The notes below the pieces were generated by a model that saw only the letters and a list, made by a program, of their open reading frames with translations, did not search any database and was not told where the DNA came from. Below are positions 31,991-44,200 of a stretch of 64,000 nucleotides of DNA, piece by piece. The DNA comes from Prorocentrum cordatum (Eukaryota > Sar > Dinophyceae > Prorocentrales > Prorocentraceae): the NCBI GenBank assembly GCA_963575745.1, contig CAUYUJ010001758.1:522560-586559 (forward strand), given 5' to 3'. The first letter of the stretch is position 1. Each line of letters starts with the position of its first letter. A program made the position numbers and the translations under genes.

Positions 31991-32800
31991 GTTTATGAGT
32001 AAACATTTCTGATTGTTGGAACCCCCCAGGCGCCCTGGCGCTCTCGTCTCGGCGCTGGCTACATATTCATTGAACATGAGGCTCCCGCTCGAGCCTTCCT
32101 CACTTTTTACTCAGAGCTGGTGCTCTTGCTCGCCGCCGAAAGCCCCCGCCCCAACAAAACCAACGCTCCCGCTCGAGGCTTCCTTTTTTTTTTTACTCAG
32201 AGCCGGTGCTGTTGCTCGCCGCCGAAAACCGCCGCCCTAACAAAACCGCGGCTTCCGCTCGAGACTTCCTCATTTTTTTTTGTTGCTCAGAGCCGGTGCT
32301 GTTGCTCGCCGCCGAAAACCGCCGCCCCGACAAAACCAGCGCTCCTCCCCGAGACTTCCTCCCGTTGTACGCTGGACTGGCGCCCCACTCTCTTTTGAAT
32401 TTGGCGCCGCCCCCACCGAGAACAACGCTCCCGCTCGAGGCCTCCACCCTTTTTCCTGAGGACGGTGCTGTTCCTCGCCGCCGACAGCCCCCGTCCCGAC
32501 AAAACCGCGGCTTCCGCTCGAGACTTCTTCCCTTACTCAAGGCGGTGTTCCTCCTCGCCGCCGACAACCGTCGTCCCAACAGAACCAGCGCTCCCGCTCG
32601 AGCGTTCGTTTTGTTTCACGCTGGACCAGCGCAATACTCTCTTCTACATTGGCGCCGCCCCCAGCAACAAGAGCACTTCTGCTCGAGACTTCCTCCTTTT
32701 CTATTCAGGGCCAGGTCCTTGCCTCGCCGCCGACAGCCCCCATCCCCACCAAACCAATCCTGTCGCTCGATACTTCATTGTGCCATACCCTTGGCTGGGG
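31991..32800. repeat. CTCCCGCTCGAGACTTCCTC tandem repeat, locus 1
   Basis: About eight diverged units of about 85 bp, each with GCTCCCGCTCGAGAC, a GTGCTCTTGCTCGCCGCCGA block and ACAAAACC. The 5' boundary (AGGCGCC then TGGCGCT at about 32,025) resembles about 54,938-54,955, and the same units recur at 56,690-56,990. Confidence 0.85.
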
Positions 32801-33229
32801 CTCCACTTGCGGTCTCGCATCGGCGCAGCAGGGAGCGGGCATGTGTTTTCGAGGCGGGATATGTTGAAATTCCTCGGAGGAGGTATTTGCAAGACCTCAT
32901 TGGGCGGGAGATCTGGGAATGGGAATAACGGACCCCAGCGATAGAACAATGATCCCCCATAATGGGGATGGTTATCATGATGGTCGCATGCTGCGTGTGG
33001 AAGCATCGCGCATGAGGGTAACATGATTGTTGTTGTCGTCGTCGTCGTCGTCGTCGTTGCTGCTGTTGTTGCTGTTGTGGATGGAGGCCTACACTGGGTG
33101 CCTGTGCACCCCCACCGAGACCCACACACATCCACACCCACGCCCACACCCACACACACGCCCACACCCACACCCACGCCCACACCCCCACCCACACCCA
33201 GCGAGGGCCCACCGACGCCCAATTTCGGC
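32801..33229. other. No gene seen; dispersed module
   Basis: About 32,820-33,015 (GGGCGGGAGATCTG, GGAAGCATCGCGCATGA) is a diverged copy of 57,905-58,110. A CACACCCACACC repeat lies at 33,115-33,200. Confidence 0.6.
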
Positions 33230-34245
33230 ACACCCCTCGCGAGGATCGTGGCCCTGGCCACATGCGGAGGTCTTCCGAAGGTCACAGTGGCAGGGCCCGC
33301 ATGCGTCCTCCGGCCCGATTCTGGCACACTTCTCACGAGGATCGTGGCCCTGGCCCCCAAAGGATCTCCACGGAGGGCGCACCGAAGCGTGATTTCGGCA
33401 CACCACTCACGAGGATCGTGTCCCTGGTTCCACGCGGAGCTCTTCAGAAGGTCCCAATGGCAGGGCCCGCATGCGTCCCCAGGCAGAATCCCGTCGCACC
33501 CCTAAGTGGGCTCCACCAAGGGCACATCAAAGCCTCCTTTCGTCACACCCCTGACGAGGATCGTGGCCCTGGGCCAATACGGAGGTTTTCCGACAGTCCC
33601 AGTGGCAGGGTCCGCATGAGTCTTTGGGCATGATTTCGGCACACCCCTCACGAGGATCATGGCCCTGAGGTCACAGTGGCAGGGCCCGCATGCGTCCCCA
33701 AGCCCACGGAAGGCAAATTTCGGCACACTTGTCAGGAGGTTCGTTGTTTTGACCCAAACACTGAGCTTTTCCGTAGGTCCCAGTGGCAAGGCCAGCATGC
33801 GTCCTCTGGCCCGATTCTGGCACACCTCTCACGAGGATCGTGGCCCTGGCCCCCAAAGGATCTCCACCGAGGGCGCACCGACGCCCAATTTCGGTACACC
33901 CCTCAAGGATCGTGGGCGTGGCCCCATGCGGAGCTCTGCCGAAGGTGCCAGTGGCAGGGCCCGCATGCGTCCTCGAGCCCGATTGTGGCACACCCCTCAG
34001 GAGGATCGTTGCCCTGGCCCCGTAGGGAGCCCCACCGAGAGCGCACCGAAGCTTGATTTCGGCACAAGTCTCACGAGGATCGTGGCCTTGGCCTCATGCG
34101 GAGCTCTTCCGAAGGTCCCAGTAGCAGGGACCGCATGCGCCCCCAGGCCCACAGAAGGCCAATTTCGGCACACGTGTCACGAGAATCGTAACCTTGGCCC
34201 CATGCGGAGCTCTTCCGAAGGTTCCAGTGGCTGGGCCCGCATGTG
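33230..34245. repeat. GAGGATCGTGGCCCTGG minisatellite
   Basis: About eleven diverged units of 70-105 bp, each with TTCGGCACACC, CACGAGGATCGTGGCCCTGG, GGAGCTCTTCCGAAGGT and GTGGCAGGGCCCGCATGCG. All the plus frames here are repeat read-throughs. Confidence 0.9.
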
Positions 34246-34249
34246 TCCA

Positions 34250-35250
34250 CAGACTAATAGTAGAGACTCACTACTATGAGTCGTAATAGGAGCTCCCTAC
34301 GATGACTCATGGTAGGGACTCCCTACTACGAATCATAGTAGAGAGCTCTTAGTCTCTAGTATGACTTATAGTAGAGAGCTTCTAGTATGAGTCGTAGTAG
34401 GGGCCCTGTACTCTGGATAATCGTAGGGAGTAGTTTGACATATGGTGGGGAGTCTCTAGTATGACTCACAGTAGGAAGTCCCCAACATGATTCATTGTAG
34501 GGAGTCTCTAGTATGACTCATAATAGGTCGTAGTAGGGAGCTCCTACTATGACTCATTGCAGGTGGCCTCAACTATGACTCATAGTAGGAGGTTCCCGAC
34601 TACGCGTCATAGTAGTGGGTCTCTGCGATGGCTAATCGTAGGGGGTCCCTACTATGAGTCGAACTAGAGGGTCCCTGCGACGAGTCGTACTAGGGAGTCC
34701 TTACTATGAGTCGTAGCGAGGAGCTCTTACTATGATTCGTAGTAGGGAGCTCCTGCTATGACACATAGCAGGGAGCCTTTATCATCGCAGGGAGCCCTTG
34801 TTGTGATTCATCGTGGGTATTATGACTCATCGCGGGAGCCTCTACACTGACCCATCGCGGGGAGCTTCTATTATGATTTATAGTATCATAGGGAGCTCCT
34901 AGTTTGAGTCGTAGTAGGAAGCTGCTACTATGAGTCGTAGTAGCTCCTTCGATTAGTCGTAGTAGGGAACTCTCACTATGAGTCGTAGTAGGGAGCTCCT
35001 AGTTTGAGTCGTAGGAGGAAGCTGCTACTATGAGTAGTAGCAGGGAGCTTCTAGTATGAGTCGTAGTGGGGAGCTCCTACCATGAGTCGTAGTGGGGAGC
35101 TCCTGCGATGAGTCGTAGTAGGCGGCTACTACTATGAATCGTAGTGGGGAGCTCCTGCGATGATTCGTAGTAGGGAGCTTGTACTATGAGTCTTAGTATG
35201 GAGGTCCTACTACGACTGATTGTGCGACTCATAGTAGGGAGCCCTTTATT
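34250..35250. repeat. ACTATGAGTCGTAGTAGG minisatellite
   Basis: One kilobase of diverged units of about 25-40 bp, each a near-palindrome around GAGTCGTAGTA/TACTATGA plus GGGAGCTCCT. No ORF of note crosses it. Confidence 0.93.
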
Positions 35251-35912
<662 letters not shown>

Positions 35913-35919
35913 AGGAGGC

Positions 35920-36290
35920 GCGACTCGGCCAGGCCGGACTCGGCCGGCCGGACTCGGCCAGACTGAACTCGGCCAGGCTGGACTCGGCCAGGCTGAACTC
36001 GGCCAGGCTGGACTCGGCCGAGGCCGGACTCGGCCGGGTCCGGACTCGGCCGGGCCGGACTCGGCCGGCCGGACTCGGCCAGTCCGAACTCGGCCCGGCC
36101 GAACTCGGCCGGCGCTCTCGCTGCAGCGTGGCGCGCGGTCCGGACTCGGCCAGGCCGGACTCGGTCGGGTCCGGACTCGGCCGGGCCGGACTCGGCCGGC
36201 CGAACTCGGCCGCGGCCTAACTCGGCCAGGCCGGACTCGGCCAGACCGGGCCCGGCCCAGATCGCACTCGGCCGGGTTGCTTCAAGAGGG
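35920..36290. repeat. GGCCGGACTCGGCC array, locus 1
   Basis: Short units (CGGACTCGGCC, CTGAACTCGGCCAGG) repeated about 28 times. The same array occurs at 53,565-54,005, again next to a TAG array. Confidence 0.95.
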
Positions 36291-37551
36291 GTCTGTCGGG
36301 GACCTTCAGATGGAGGGATGATGGGGATGAGCAGGAGGTTTAGGATTCAGAGAGAGCGGCAAGGAGGAGGTGGGATTTCGGGGGGATCCTCCAGATTCAA
36401 TGGGGGGGGGAAGGAACAGGAGGAAGAGACGGGGGGGTCTGAAGGATTCAGGTAGGAGGGGCCGGGAGGAGGTTCCGAAGCAAGTGCTCTCTCGCTGCTC
36501 TGTCAACTCGACATCTGTCGTTGACGACATTCTTCTCCTCCCTCTCCTACTTCTCTTCTGACTGTCGGGGCCCTCTTCCCTCGCTCTCGGGGGCCTTGGG
36601 GGCGCCCCTCGGGATCACATTGGAGGAGATCGACCCAAGAAAGACTGGGGCCTTGAGCTTCCCCCCCTCTCCCTCGGGAGCTCCCAAATTCGCCAATCGG
36701 CCCCTATTGGAGCGCCATTGGGGGCGCCCTTCAGTACTATTGGAGCCGTCTCGGGCCTCTCTCTGGCTTCTCTTGGGGCTACATTGGGCCCTCCTGGAGC
36801 AATCAATCGCTCCCGGACGGGCATCGAAACTAATCAGGCGGAAGGCAAGACAACACAAATTTGATTTCCTTGTACGTGTTTCAAAGATTTGGGCTTCCTG
36901 GGGCCCCCTTGGGAGGCTCCGTGGCCACGGGGGCCCGCCTTGGGGCGGTCGGGGGGTACCTTCCAGTATGTTTGCGGTCATATCTGGCCATTCCCAGCCA
37001 TTTGGGAGGTCGTCTTCAGCCTCCCCGAGGCCCTCTTCGAGCCATCATGGGCCGTCTTGGGCGCGCCCATCGATCGCGGGGCGCCCCGTCCAGCTCCAGG
37101 GGAGGGGGTAATGGGGGAGGGGTGGACCACCTACCCCCCCGGCGCGGAAGAGGGAACGGGTGGAAGAGGAACCGCGTTGAACCACTTTCGCCCAGAAAGC
37201 TGGTGGGACTAGACGTGGGCTTCCAAGTGTAAAGCATGTAACGTCTGCCCTCGACGAGGGTATTCCTAATGTAACTCCTGCTCCGCATTCTCCCCCCCCT
37301 CCTCTTACACCTCTAATTTTCTTACTCCTCTTCCGCGGTGCTCTCGCCGACGGTCTTCTGCACGGGCTCACGGCTGAAGCTCCTGCGTGAGAACCGTGGG
37401 AAAGGGCGGCAGACGCGCTCAGTGCTGCCTCACTGGCGGCCCCCTTCCCCTGCTCCTCCTTCTCTACCTTCGCTTCCTCCTGTCATCCTCCTCTTCCCCT
37501 GCTCTCTCGCGCCTTGTTCACTCTCCCGCGCCATCCTTCTAGCCGCCGCGC
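36291..37551. other. No confident gene; diverged CTTGGGG repeats
   Basis: About 36,590-37,060 is built of CTTGGGGCC/CATTGGGGG-type units like 9,390-9,990. The rest is unremarkable. It lies upstream of the gene starting at 37,552 and could contain its 5' region; no TATA-like motif was evident. Confidence 0.5.
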
Positions 37552-40054
37552 ATGCCTCCGCTGGCCGGGGGGCGCGCGGCGCCCATGGCGGAGCTCGCGG
37601 GCGCCGGCGCGGCTCTGCCACAGGATGCCCGTTTCATCGGGGAGGGGCGCCTCCGTTTTTTCTTGCTCACCTCTTTCCCTTGCTCGCTGCATGCCTTTTC
37701 CCGCCCTCGGGGTTCCGGACTGTCCCTGGGCGGCCCTTCGTTCCTGAGTGCCACGCCGCGGGCTTCCTGCTCGGGCGGGCTAGCGCGCTGCCTCTTTTTT
37801 TTGGTTTTTGCCTTTGCGCGTGGGCACCTCTCCGATGCAAATATGTTCTCCCAGGCGGGCGCAGCGCCCCCTCTTCGGCAGTTCGACCTCAACGCCTTCA
37901 CTTTTGCGCACATAGCTCGGCTACCGCCTCCAGTGGAGCTTCAGGCCCTGGGGGACCGAGGCCCTTACTTACGCCTTCCACCCCGGGAACCGAGGCGTAG
38001 AGCTGAAGAGGAGTGCTTGAGGATACTGCCAGCGGGCGCGAAGACGTACTCGCCGCGCATGTTGCGCAGGATGGCTTGGGACGCGCTCATGCGCAGGCAC
38101 AGGGGTCTGAACTCGTCGCCCCTACTGTCCACGCTCGCCCCACCCCGCCGGGTCACTGCCTAGCTCTGTCCCCGTTTGGGCTCTTGTATCCTCCTGGGGC
38201 AATGCCGGATGCCATGCCTCGTTCCTGCATGCTCCTTTGCTTGGCAGGTTCGTGTCGCATCGTGTCTTCCATCTTCCAGCTCTGCGCCTGTATCTCGCAC
38301 GTCGCACCCCCCTTCTGTGACCCCCGCCTCGGCCCTGCGCATTCCAAACATTGGGGAAGGGTCCCTTCTTCTGACTGCCTCCGCAGGGCGCGAGCAGAGA
38401 TGGAAGAGCTTCGTCGTCTGGGGGAGCATCCGCTAGCTCAACGATGGGAACGGGACATTGCAGCCGCACAACTCGCTTACAAGCGGGAGCAGGAGCAGCG
38501 CCAGGGGTCCTACTTCCTCAAAGTGCATGAGGAGGTGGTGCTCCACGCAAGTCTGATGTCATGGATCGACGGGGCCTCGGGCCGCGAGCGTGGCCCGGCA
38601 AGTGCCTCTCGAGCGTCTCGTTGCCCTGATGTGCCGGTCGTGGCAGCGTCGCGCCTGGTTTCGGCGGTCGCCGCGGCTTCCGTCGCAAGCCCGCAGCGGG
38701 GGGCTCAGAGGTGCGCACCGCGCGCCGGCTCGGCCGTGGATTCGCCACAGATGCTGTCCACGCCGCTCCCGGGGACGGGGCGGCCCCCCCATTCAGTGCC
38801 AGGCTTTTCTCCAGATCTTCCAGATGCGGTTCCTGATTCCGGGCGGCCCGGGGGCGCCCACCCTGCGGACGTGGGCGTGCGTCCAGGCCGTCTGCGCGTG
38901 CTACCCTGTCTTGTTGCATCGTTTCATGTGCATAGTTACCTGGTCGCGCAGTTGTCGTCGCGAGCGCGCGCGCGCATTCACGTGATTTCGTTTGAGTTCT
39001 CCCGCTCTCCCTTGCACCCGGCCCGCGGGCATCGCGACTCTGTTGTCTCGCTGTTTCATTCCATGCCTTTCCTCGGTCCGCTGCCTCCTCTGTTCCCCTC
39101 ATCGTGATTTCCGTCGTCTAGTCAACGCCCGCTGCCGATCAGGCGCCGCGGAGTCCATCCAGGCTACCTCCGTGGACATCGTCGCCAGCCTGGCCTCCAT
39201 GACCGCGGGCACCCGCTGTGCTTGGGGATCCTTGCGCGCCGTGGCTGCCGCCCTGCGCCTTTCAAGGGAGCACGCTGAGCTCGCCAGGGACTCTTTGACT
39301 TCCTCTGGGCGCCTCGCCTGGGTGGGGGACTACGTCATCCTGAAGCAGGTGCCCAGCACTCCTTCAGCTCTCCTGCCTCGCGGGCAACCGTGGCTTCTAT
39401 GTCCCCTATCTTTCTCTCGCTCTGTTTGCTGTTTCCATCGTGGCTTGTTCCCGTGCAAATTCATTGCTCACGCGGCGGCCCATTACTTCGACGCCGTTCC
39501 CCCTTGTCTTCCTGCCGATTTGCCCTCCGGATTCAACCTTGCAGGCGCCGTTCTTCATCCCCGAGCTGGAGTTCCTCGAGGCGTCGGGGGAGGGGGTGGC
39601 GTGCATGTGGCGGGCGCTCCGACGCCCCGGACAACCAGAAGTTCCTGTGGCAGTTCTCTCCTGCTTCTTGCAGGTTCATTGGGGGTGGGCCCCGCAGGAC
39701 CGCGCGGGAACTCTCCGGCCATGGGGCCGTTCTTCGTCCAGATCGGCGTAGTTCGGTCTCTTTGATATTCGCCATGCTTCTGCTTTCATCTGTTTTGCCG
39801 TTGCTGTCTTTCTGCTGCGCCGGTCCTCGCCGAACGTCGCCGATTCGGGGGATGAGCGCTATCTTGCTTCCGCATGTTCTACCCTCTAGCGCCTTGCTTT
39901 GACGCATCCTTGCCACGCAAGGGGGGGGGTCGCCTTTCCTTCCCGCTAGGACTTCGACGATGTCCTGCATGAGCTCCTGGGCAGCGTTGCCCAGTGCCGC
40001 GACGGCCTACTCGAGTTTCTCCAGGGGGGGCCGTTCCTAGTGTCGCCGTGGTGA
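37552..40054 (+). CDS. Unrecognised 7-exon gene, about 319 residues
   Basis: Modelled exons: 37,552-37,626, 37,855-38,096, 38,387-38,597, 38,815-38,886, 39,163-39,348, 39,545-39,613 and 39,950-40,054. The phases join without an internal stop and the last exon ends at TGA. Five of six introns start with GC (one is GCAAGT) and one with GT; all end AG. The product starts MPPLAGGRAAP. It contains a basic/helical middle (RRMAWDALMRRARAEMEELR), a winged-helix-like stretch (LRAVAAALRLSREHAELARD, then LAWVGDYVILK) and an acidic C-terminus (DFDDVLHELLG). No family was recognised. Exons 1, 4 and 6 are the weakest. The other two genes of the cluster follow on the same strand, with a 735-bp gap to the next start. 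Confidence 0.55.
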
Positions 40055-40789
40055 TGCGCCTGCGCGGTGCATGATTTTCAGGGAGGCGCCGGGGGCGCTT
40101 CGCTATAATATTTGCATGCGGCGAGTCAAACCTCATTCGCTTTTCCTTTCTCCTCAGCGCCACTTGTTTCTTTCACCTTCCGCAGAACACGCCGCGCACC
40201 CTCGGTCACAGCTCCTCTGATATCGCGGCCCCCCCGGGGCCTCGGACGGGCAATTCTGCTTCCATCCATTGTGGGCGGGGCGGTTTGTTCTCGCCAGGCC
40301 TTTGCAATCGTTATGGACGCGATGGTGACGCCGTTCTTTCATCCCCTTCCTCAGCCTGGCCCCTTCCTGTCGACAGCGTCTCTTCAATCCGCCGCTTCCC
40401 TTGCGCCGGCCGCTTCTGCCGCCGCGCGCGGCCCACGTTCTGCAGCCGTGCTTCTACTCGTCAAATTGTTCGTGCGCCTCGGGCACGTGCACGGCACGCG
40501 GCAGCTACTCTCGTCGCCCTTCGTCTCGCGGCGGCCCCGCCGCAAAAGTATGCAACAAGTCCACAACGAGCCCGCCTTTTCTGCGACCTCCGCCAAGCTA
40601 CCCCTGCTCGGCCATTCTGCGGGTCTCCCTCATGCGCGGTGTCCGCGGCACCTGCGGTACTTGTTTTTCTCTCTCGTGCTTCCCGGTGCCGCGCCCATTG
40701 CCCGCTATTGCCGCGCCTAGGAGGTATCCGGTTCATTGGCCCCCCTCCCTCTCACTAACCGCGGCCGCCGCCCTGGTCGCAAGGGCCCC
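40055..40789. other. Intergenic, no feature recognised
   Basis: The 735-bp gap between the unknown gene and the transposase start. It is GC-rich with many T/C tracts. No convincing promoter element was seen. Confidence 0.5.
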
Positions 40790-41205
40790 ATGGCAAGTGC
40801 GCCCTCGGCTATGGCTGCGGCGGCGGGGGCTGCGGCCCCCGCGGGCCAGCCGCAGGGTGGGCGCGAGGCTGCAGCCGCCAACCCCGTCGAGTGCGTCATC
40901 TTGAAGTCGCAGCGCGGGGCTAACAAGCTGGCCGTGGCAGGCCGCGCGCCACCCAGATGTCTTCCTGCGTGTCTCCTGCACTCTTTACATTCCATCGCAT
41001 GTGATCCACGCTATTCTAGCAACCATCTGGCGCCGCCGTCGGAGCCGCCGTCGACGACGACGACGACGGCGAGGACGGTCACGACGGAGCAAACTGACCA
41101 AAACGATAACGACGACGACCACAACGATCACGACGACGACGACGACGACCACCACCACCACGACGACGCGACGACGACGACGACGACGACGGGGGCGACG
41201 GCGGA

Positions 41206-41239
<34 letters not shown>

Positions 41240-44200
41240 ACCACGACGTCGACCATCCATTTCCGGGCCAAAGTGTTTGGCCCGAAAACGCTCTTCAAGT
41301 TTTTGCAAGAAAATGCTCTTCAAGTTTCCTTGAGGAGTCCAGGCGCTCCGCCGTTAAGCTCGCCCGTTTCCAGAAGACAAAGAGGGGCGGGCATCGAGGG
41401 TGTGGGATCTTCGCGTTGAATGGCACGCGGGCAAGTAAGAGCGAACAGTCTTACAACGCTGCTTCTTATTGTTGTTGTTGCTGTTGTTGTTGGTGCTGTT
41501 GTTGTTGTTGCTGCTGTTCTTGTTGTTCTTGTTGTTGTTGGTTTGCCGATGTTAGGGCGTTCCGAGCGTCGCTCCTTTGGCTGTTCGGGTCTTCGGCAAA
41601 AGAGGGGGCCGTGTTCAGGTGTGGCCGCGTTCGGCTGTTCCTCCCCTTCGCTCTGCTCCTCCCCTCTCCTCCGCTCCACTTAATTTTCACGAGCCTGCTG
41701 CTCCTCTGTCGTCGCGCATCTTCTCTCTGCGGTTAGCCTAGGGGCCGTGATTTCCTCGGACAGGCTACGTGTTCCATTACAAGAGGCAGAAGAAGGGCGA
41801 GCACATATGGCGTTGCCGGGCACAGGACGCTTTCTCTTTATTCATACCCTTGCCTCACACGTGTAATGTTGCCCGACCCCTTCTCCCCCAGGGCGAACTC
41901 CACTCCGCACATGGCTCCGCACGTCTATTCGGCAGGCTTCTGGCTCATTGATTTGCGTGCGCGGGGGCGGCTCGATCATTTGTACAAGTGTGGCTCCGCA
42001 CGTTCGTTTTGAGCAGGCCTTTGCGCCACTTCTGTCAGGGACCTGAAGCTTCATGCCGTTTGTAGCGGTCTCTTTCGTTTTCTCTGCCACTTCGATTCGT
42101 TTGTAGCCTGGCGCTACGGAGTGCCGCCCTCTATCCACATGGGTACTCCCGTCTCTTTCCAGAGTGTTCCTGGTCAGTTTACGTGGCGCTCGCGAGTCTT
42201 CTCGATTCTTCAACTGTACGGGCGCGGACTCATGGGAGGGGGCCGCTTCCTCGCTTCCGCCGCGCCCATGCGACTTCCTTTACATCTCGCTTGCGCGCTG
42301 GGTGCGATCGCCTCACTGAGCGCGGGGGACGGTCCGGGGTACGACTGCGCTCCTTCGCGGGCTTCCCATTCCGTGATCCCGCACACGCGACGGACGCTTC
42401 TTGGCTTTCCGGGGGGGGGTGCTGGTGAGGGAACCCAGGCGAACTGCAAGGCGCTCTTGATCACGACCCTCGATGAGGCCACTGGCACGCACACTGTCGT
42501 CGGCACGCCGCCGCACCACGTCTGCGGCATGCCGGATCCAGAGCGGGTCCGCGCCACCGTTTCCTTTTCTCTTTTTTGTGCTTCTTTCAGATGGCACTCG
42601 GAGTCTCCAGGGTGAGCGTTTCGGGCTCCATGGGCCCAGCCTGCCGAGGTGCGGGCGCGGCCCCCGCTTCCACGGCCGCGTCTTTTCATTGCACCTCCAA
42701 GCTATCGCCGCGTCTCAGTTCCATTTCTCTCTCCCCCCCCCCAGCTCTCTCCTGTGCAGGTTGCGCGGGAGGTCGCTGCGCAGGAGCTCTCGCGGCTCGC
42801 CGTCGAGCAGCCTTTTACACCGTGCACCCGCGTGGTGTCGGACGTGCTTGGCGAGACCGACCAGCCTGACAAGCTCGCCATGCCCGGCAACCAGTCTTTG
42901 AAGAAGAGAGTGTGGGCTGCCAGGGCATCCGAGAAGGGCAAGAAGCTGAAACAGGGCGAGGACATCGAGGAGCCTGACTACAGCTCCGTCAGCACCGTTT
43001 GCATTCCCAAGGCTCTGATGAAGTACGACGACGACCCTTTTCTCCTCTATGACGCGGGCCAGCCTGCAGGGGAGGATCGCTTCTTGATCTTCGGTACAGG
43101 CGCTTCCGTCCAGACTCTGGCAACGTGTTCTCGTTGGTTTGCAGATGGGTCTTTCCGCATATCTCCAGAGCCCTTTGTACAGGTCTATACGATCCATGGG
43201 GTTGTGGCTGGATACGCCCTTCCGTTGCTTTACGCTTTGTTGCCTAATAAAAAGACAACGACCTACGTCCAACTCTTCAACGCGGTGCGCCTCTTGGTGT
43301 CCAAGGTCCCTGGCGTTAAAGGCGTCGCGGGGGCCGTGGAGCGGATCAGTCTCGATGTTGAATTCGCGGCATACAAGGGCGTGTGCCAGGTCTTCCCCGG
43401 CGTCGCCGCAGACGGGTGTTACTTCCATTTACAACAGGCAATCATGCGCAGGATCCAGGATTCCGGCCTGACGCAGAAATACTTCGAGGATCAGGCCTTC
43501 AGGATCAGAGCGCGCTGCCTTGGCACGCTCTCATTCCTCCCCCCCGGATCGATTCCCGGCGCCTTCGAGCTCCTCCGGGGGGAGTTCCCCCCAGGCGAGC
43601 ACCACTTGCTATCGTACTTCGAGCACACTTGGGTCGGGGAGCTCGACCGTCGCAAGGTTTCTGTGACCGCCAAGGGGCCCCCCAAGCGCGCAGCTCCACT
43701 TTTTCCTCTCGAGTTCTGGAGCACGCACGAGAGGGCCCTGAAGGGCGATGAGCTGACGAACAATGTCGCCGAGCGGCGCTCTCCTGGCAGTCCGAAGGGA
43801 TGTCTTTCCATTTCCCTCCTCTTTCTTCTGCTTCATACGGGGTCGGGCTCTTCGTCGACCACGGGGCCTCCACCTCCGGGCCATCCTGCCCTCGCCCACG
43901 GGGTCGCATCCAAATCAAATCGCCAGACACAGATGACTTCCCGGAGAAAGCTCTTCCCGGGGACCCCCGCGCATCCAGGCATAGTCCTCGCGTGCGCTTG
44001 TCCTGGGTTCGGGATTCTCCAGACGCAGATCCGATGCATTTACTCCCTGTTGGTTGCAGGCTCCCCTGTTGATTACGTCGCGCCCCAAGGCATGGCGCGC
44101 GAAGCCCTTCTGTTGGGCGGTTCAGAATGCTTTCCAGGGTACTGCCCCAGCTATGCGGAAATCCCACTGGTTCCGTTCCCCGGGGTCGTTCCTTGGCCGC

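Noticed and set aside
33230-35250. Possible CRISPR-like array (regular repeats with spacers)
   Set aside because: Units are diverged throughout, with no constant repeat and unique spacer alternation, and the genome is eukaryotic.
42121-42615. Single long exon running through 42.1-42.6 kb
   Set aside because: Only 42,439-42,558 fits the FLYWCH finger; the part before it has no similarity to the family and is better read as intron, with a CAG acceptor at 42,438.
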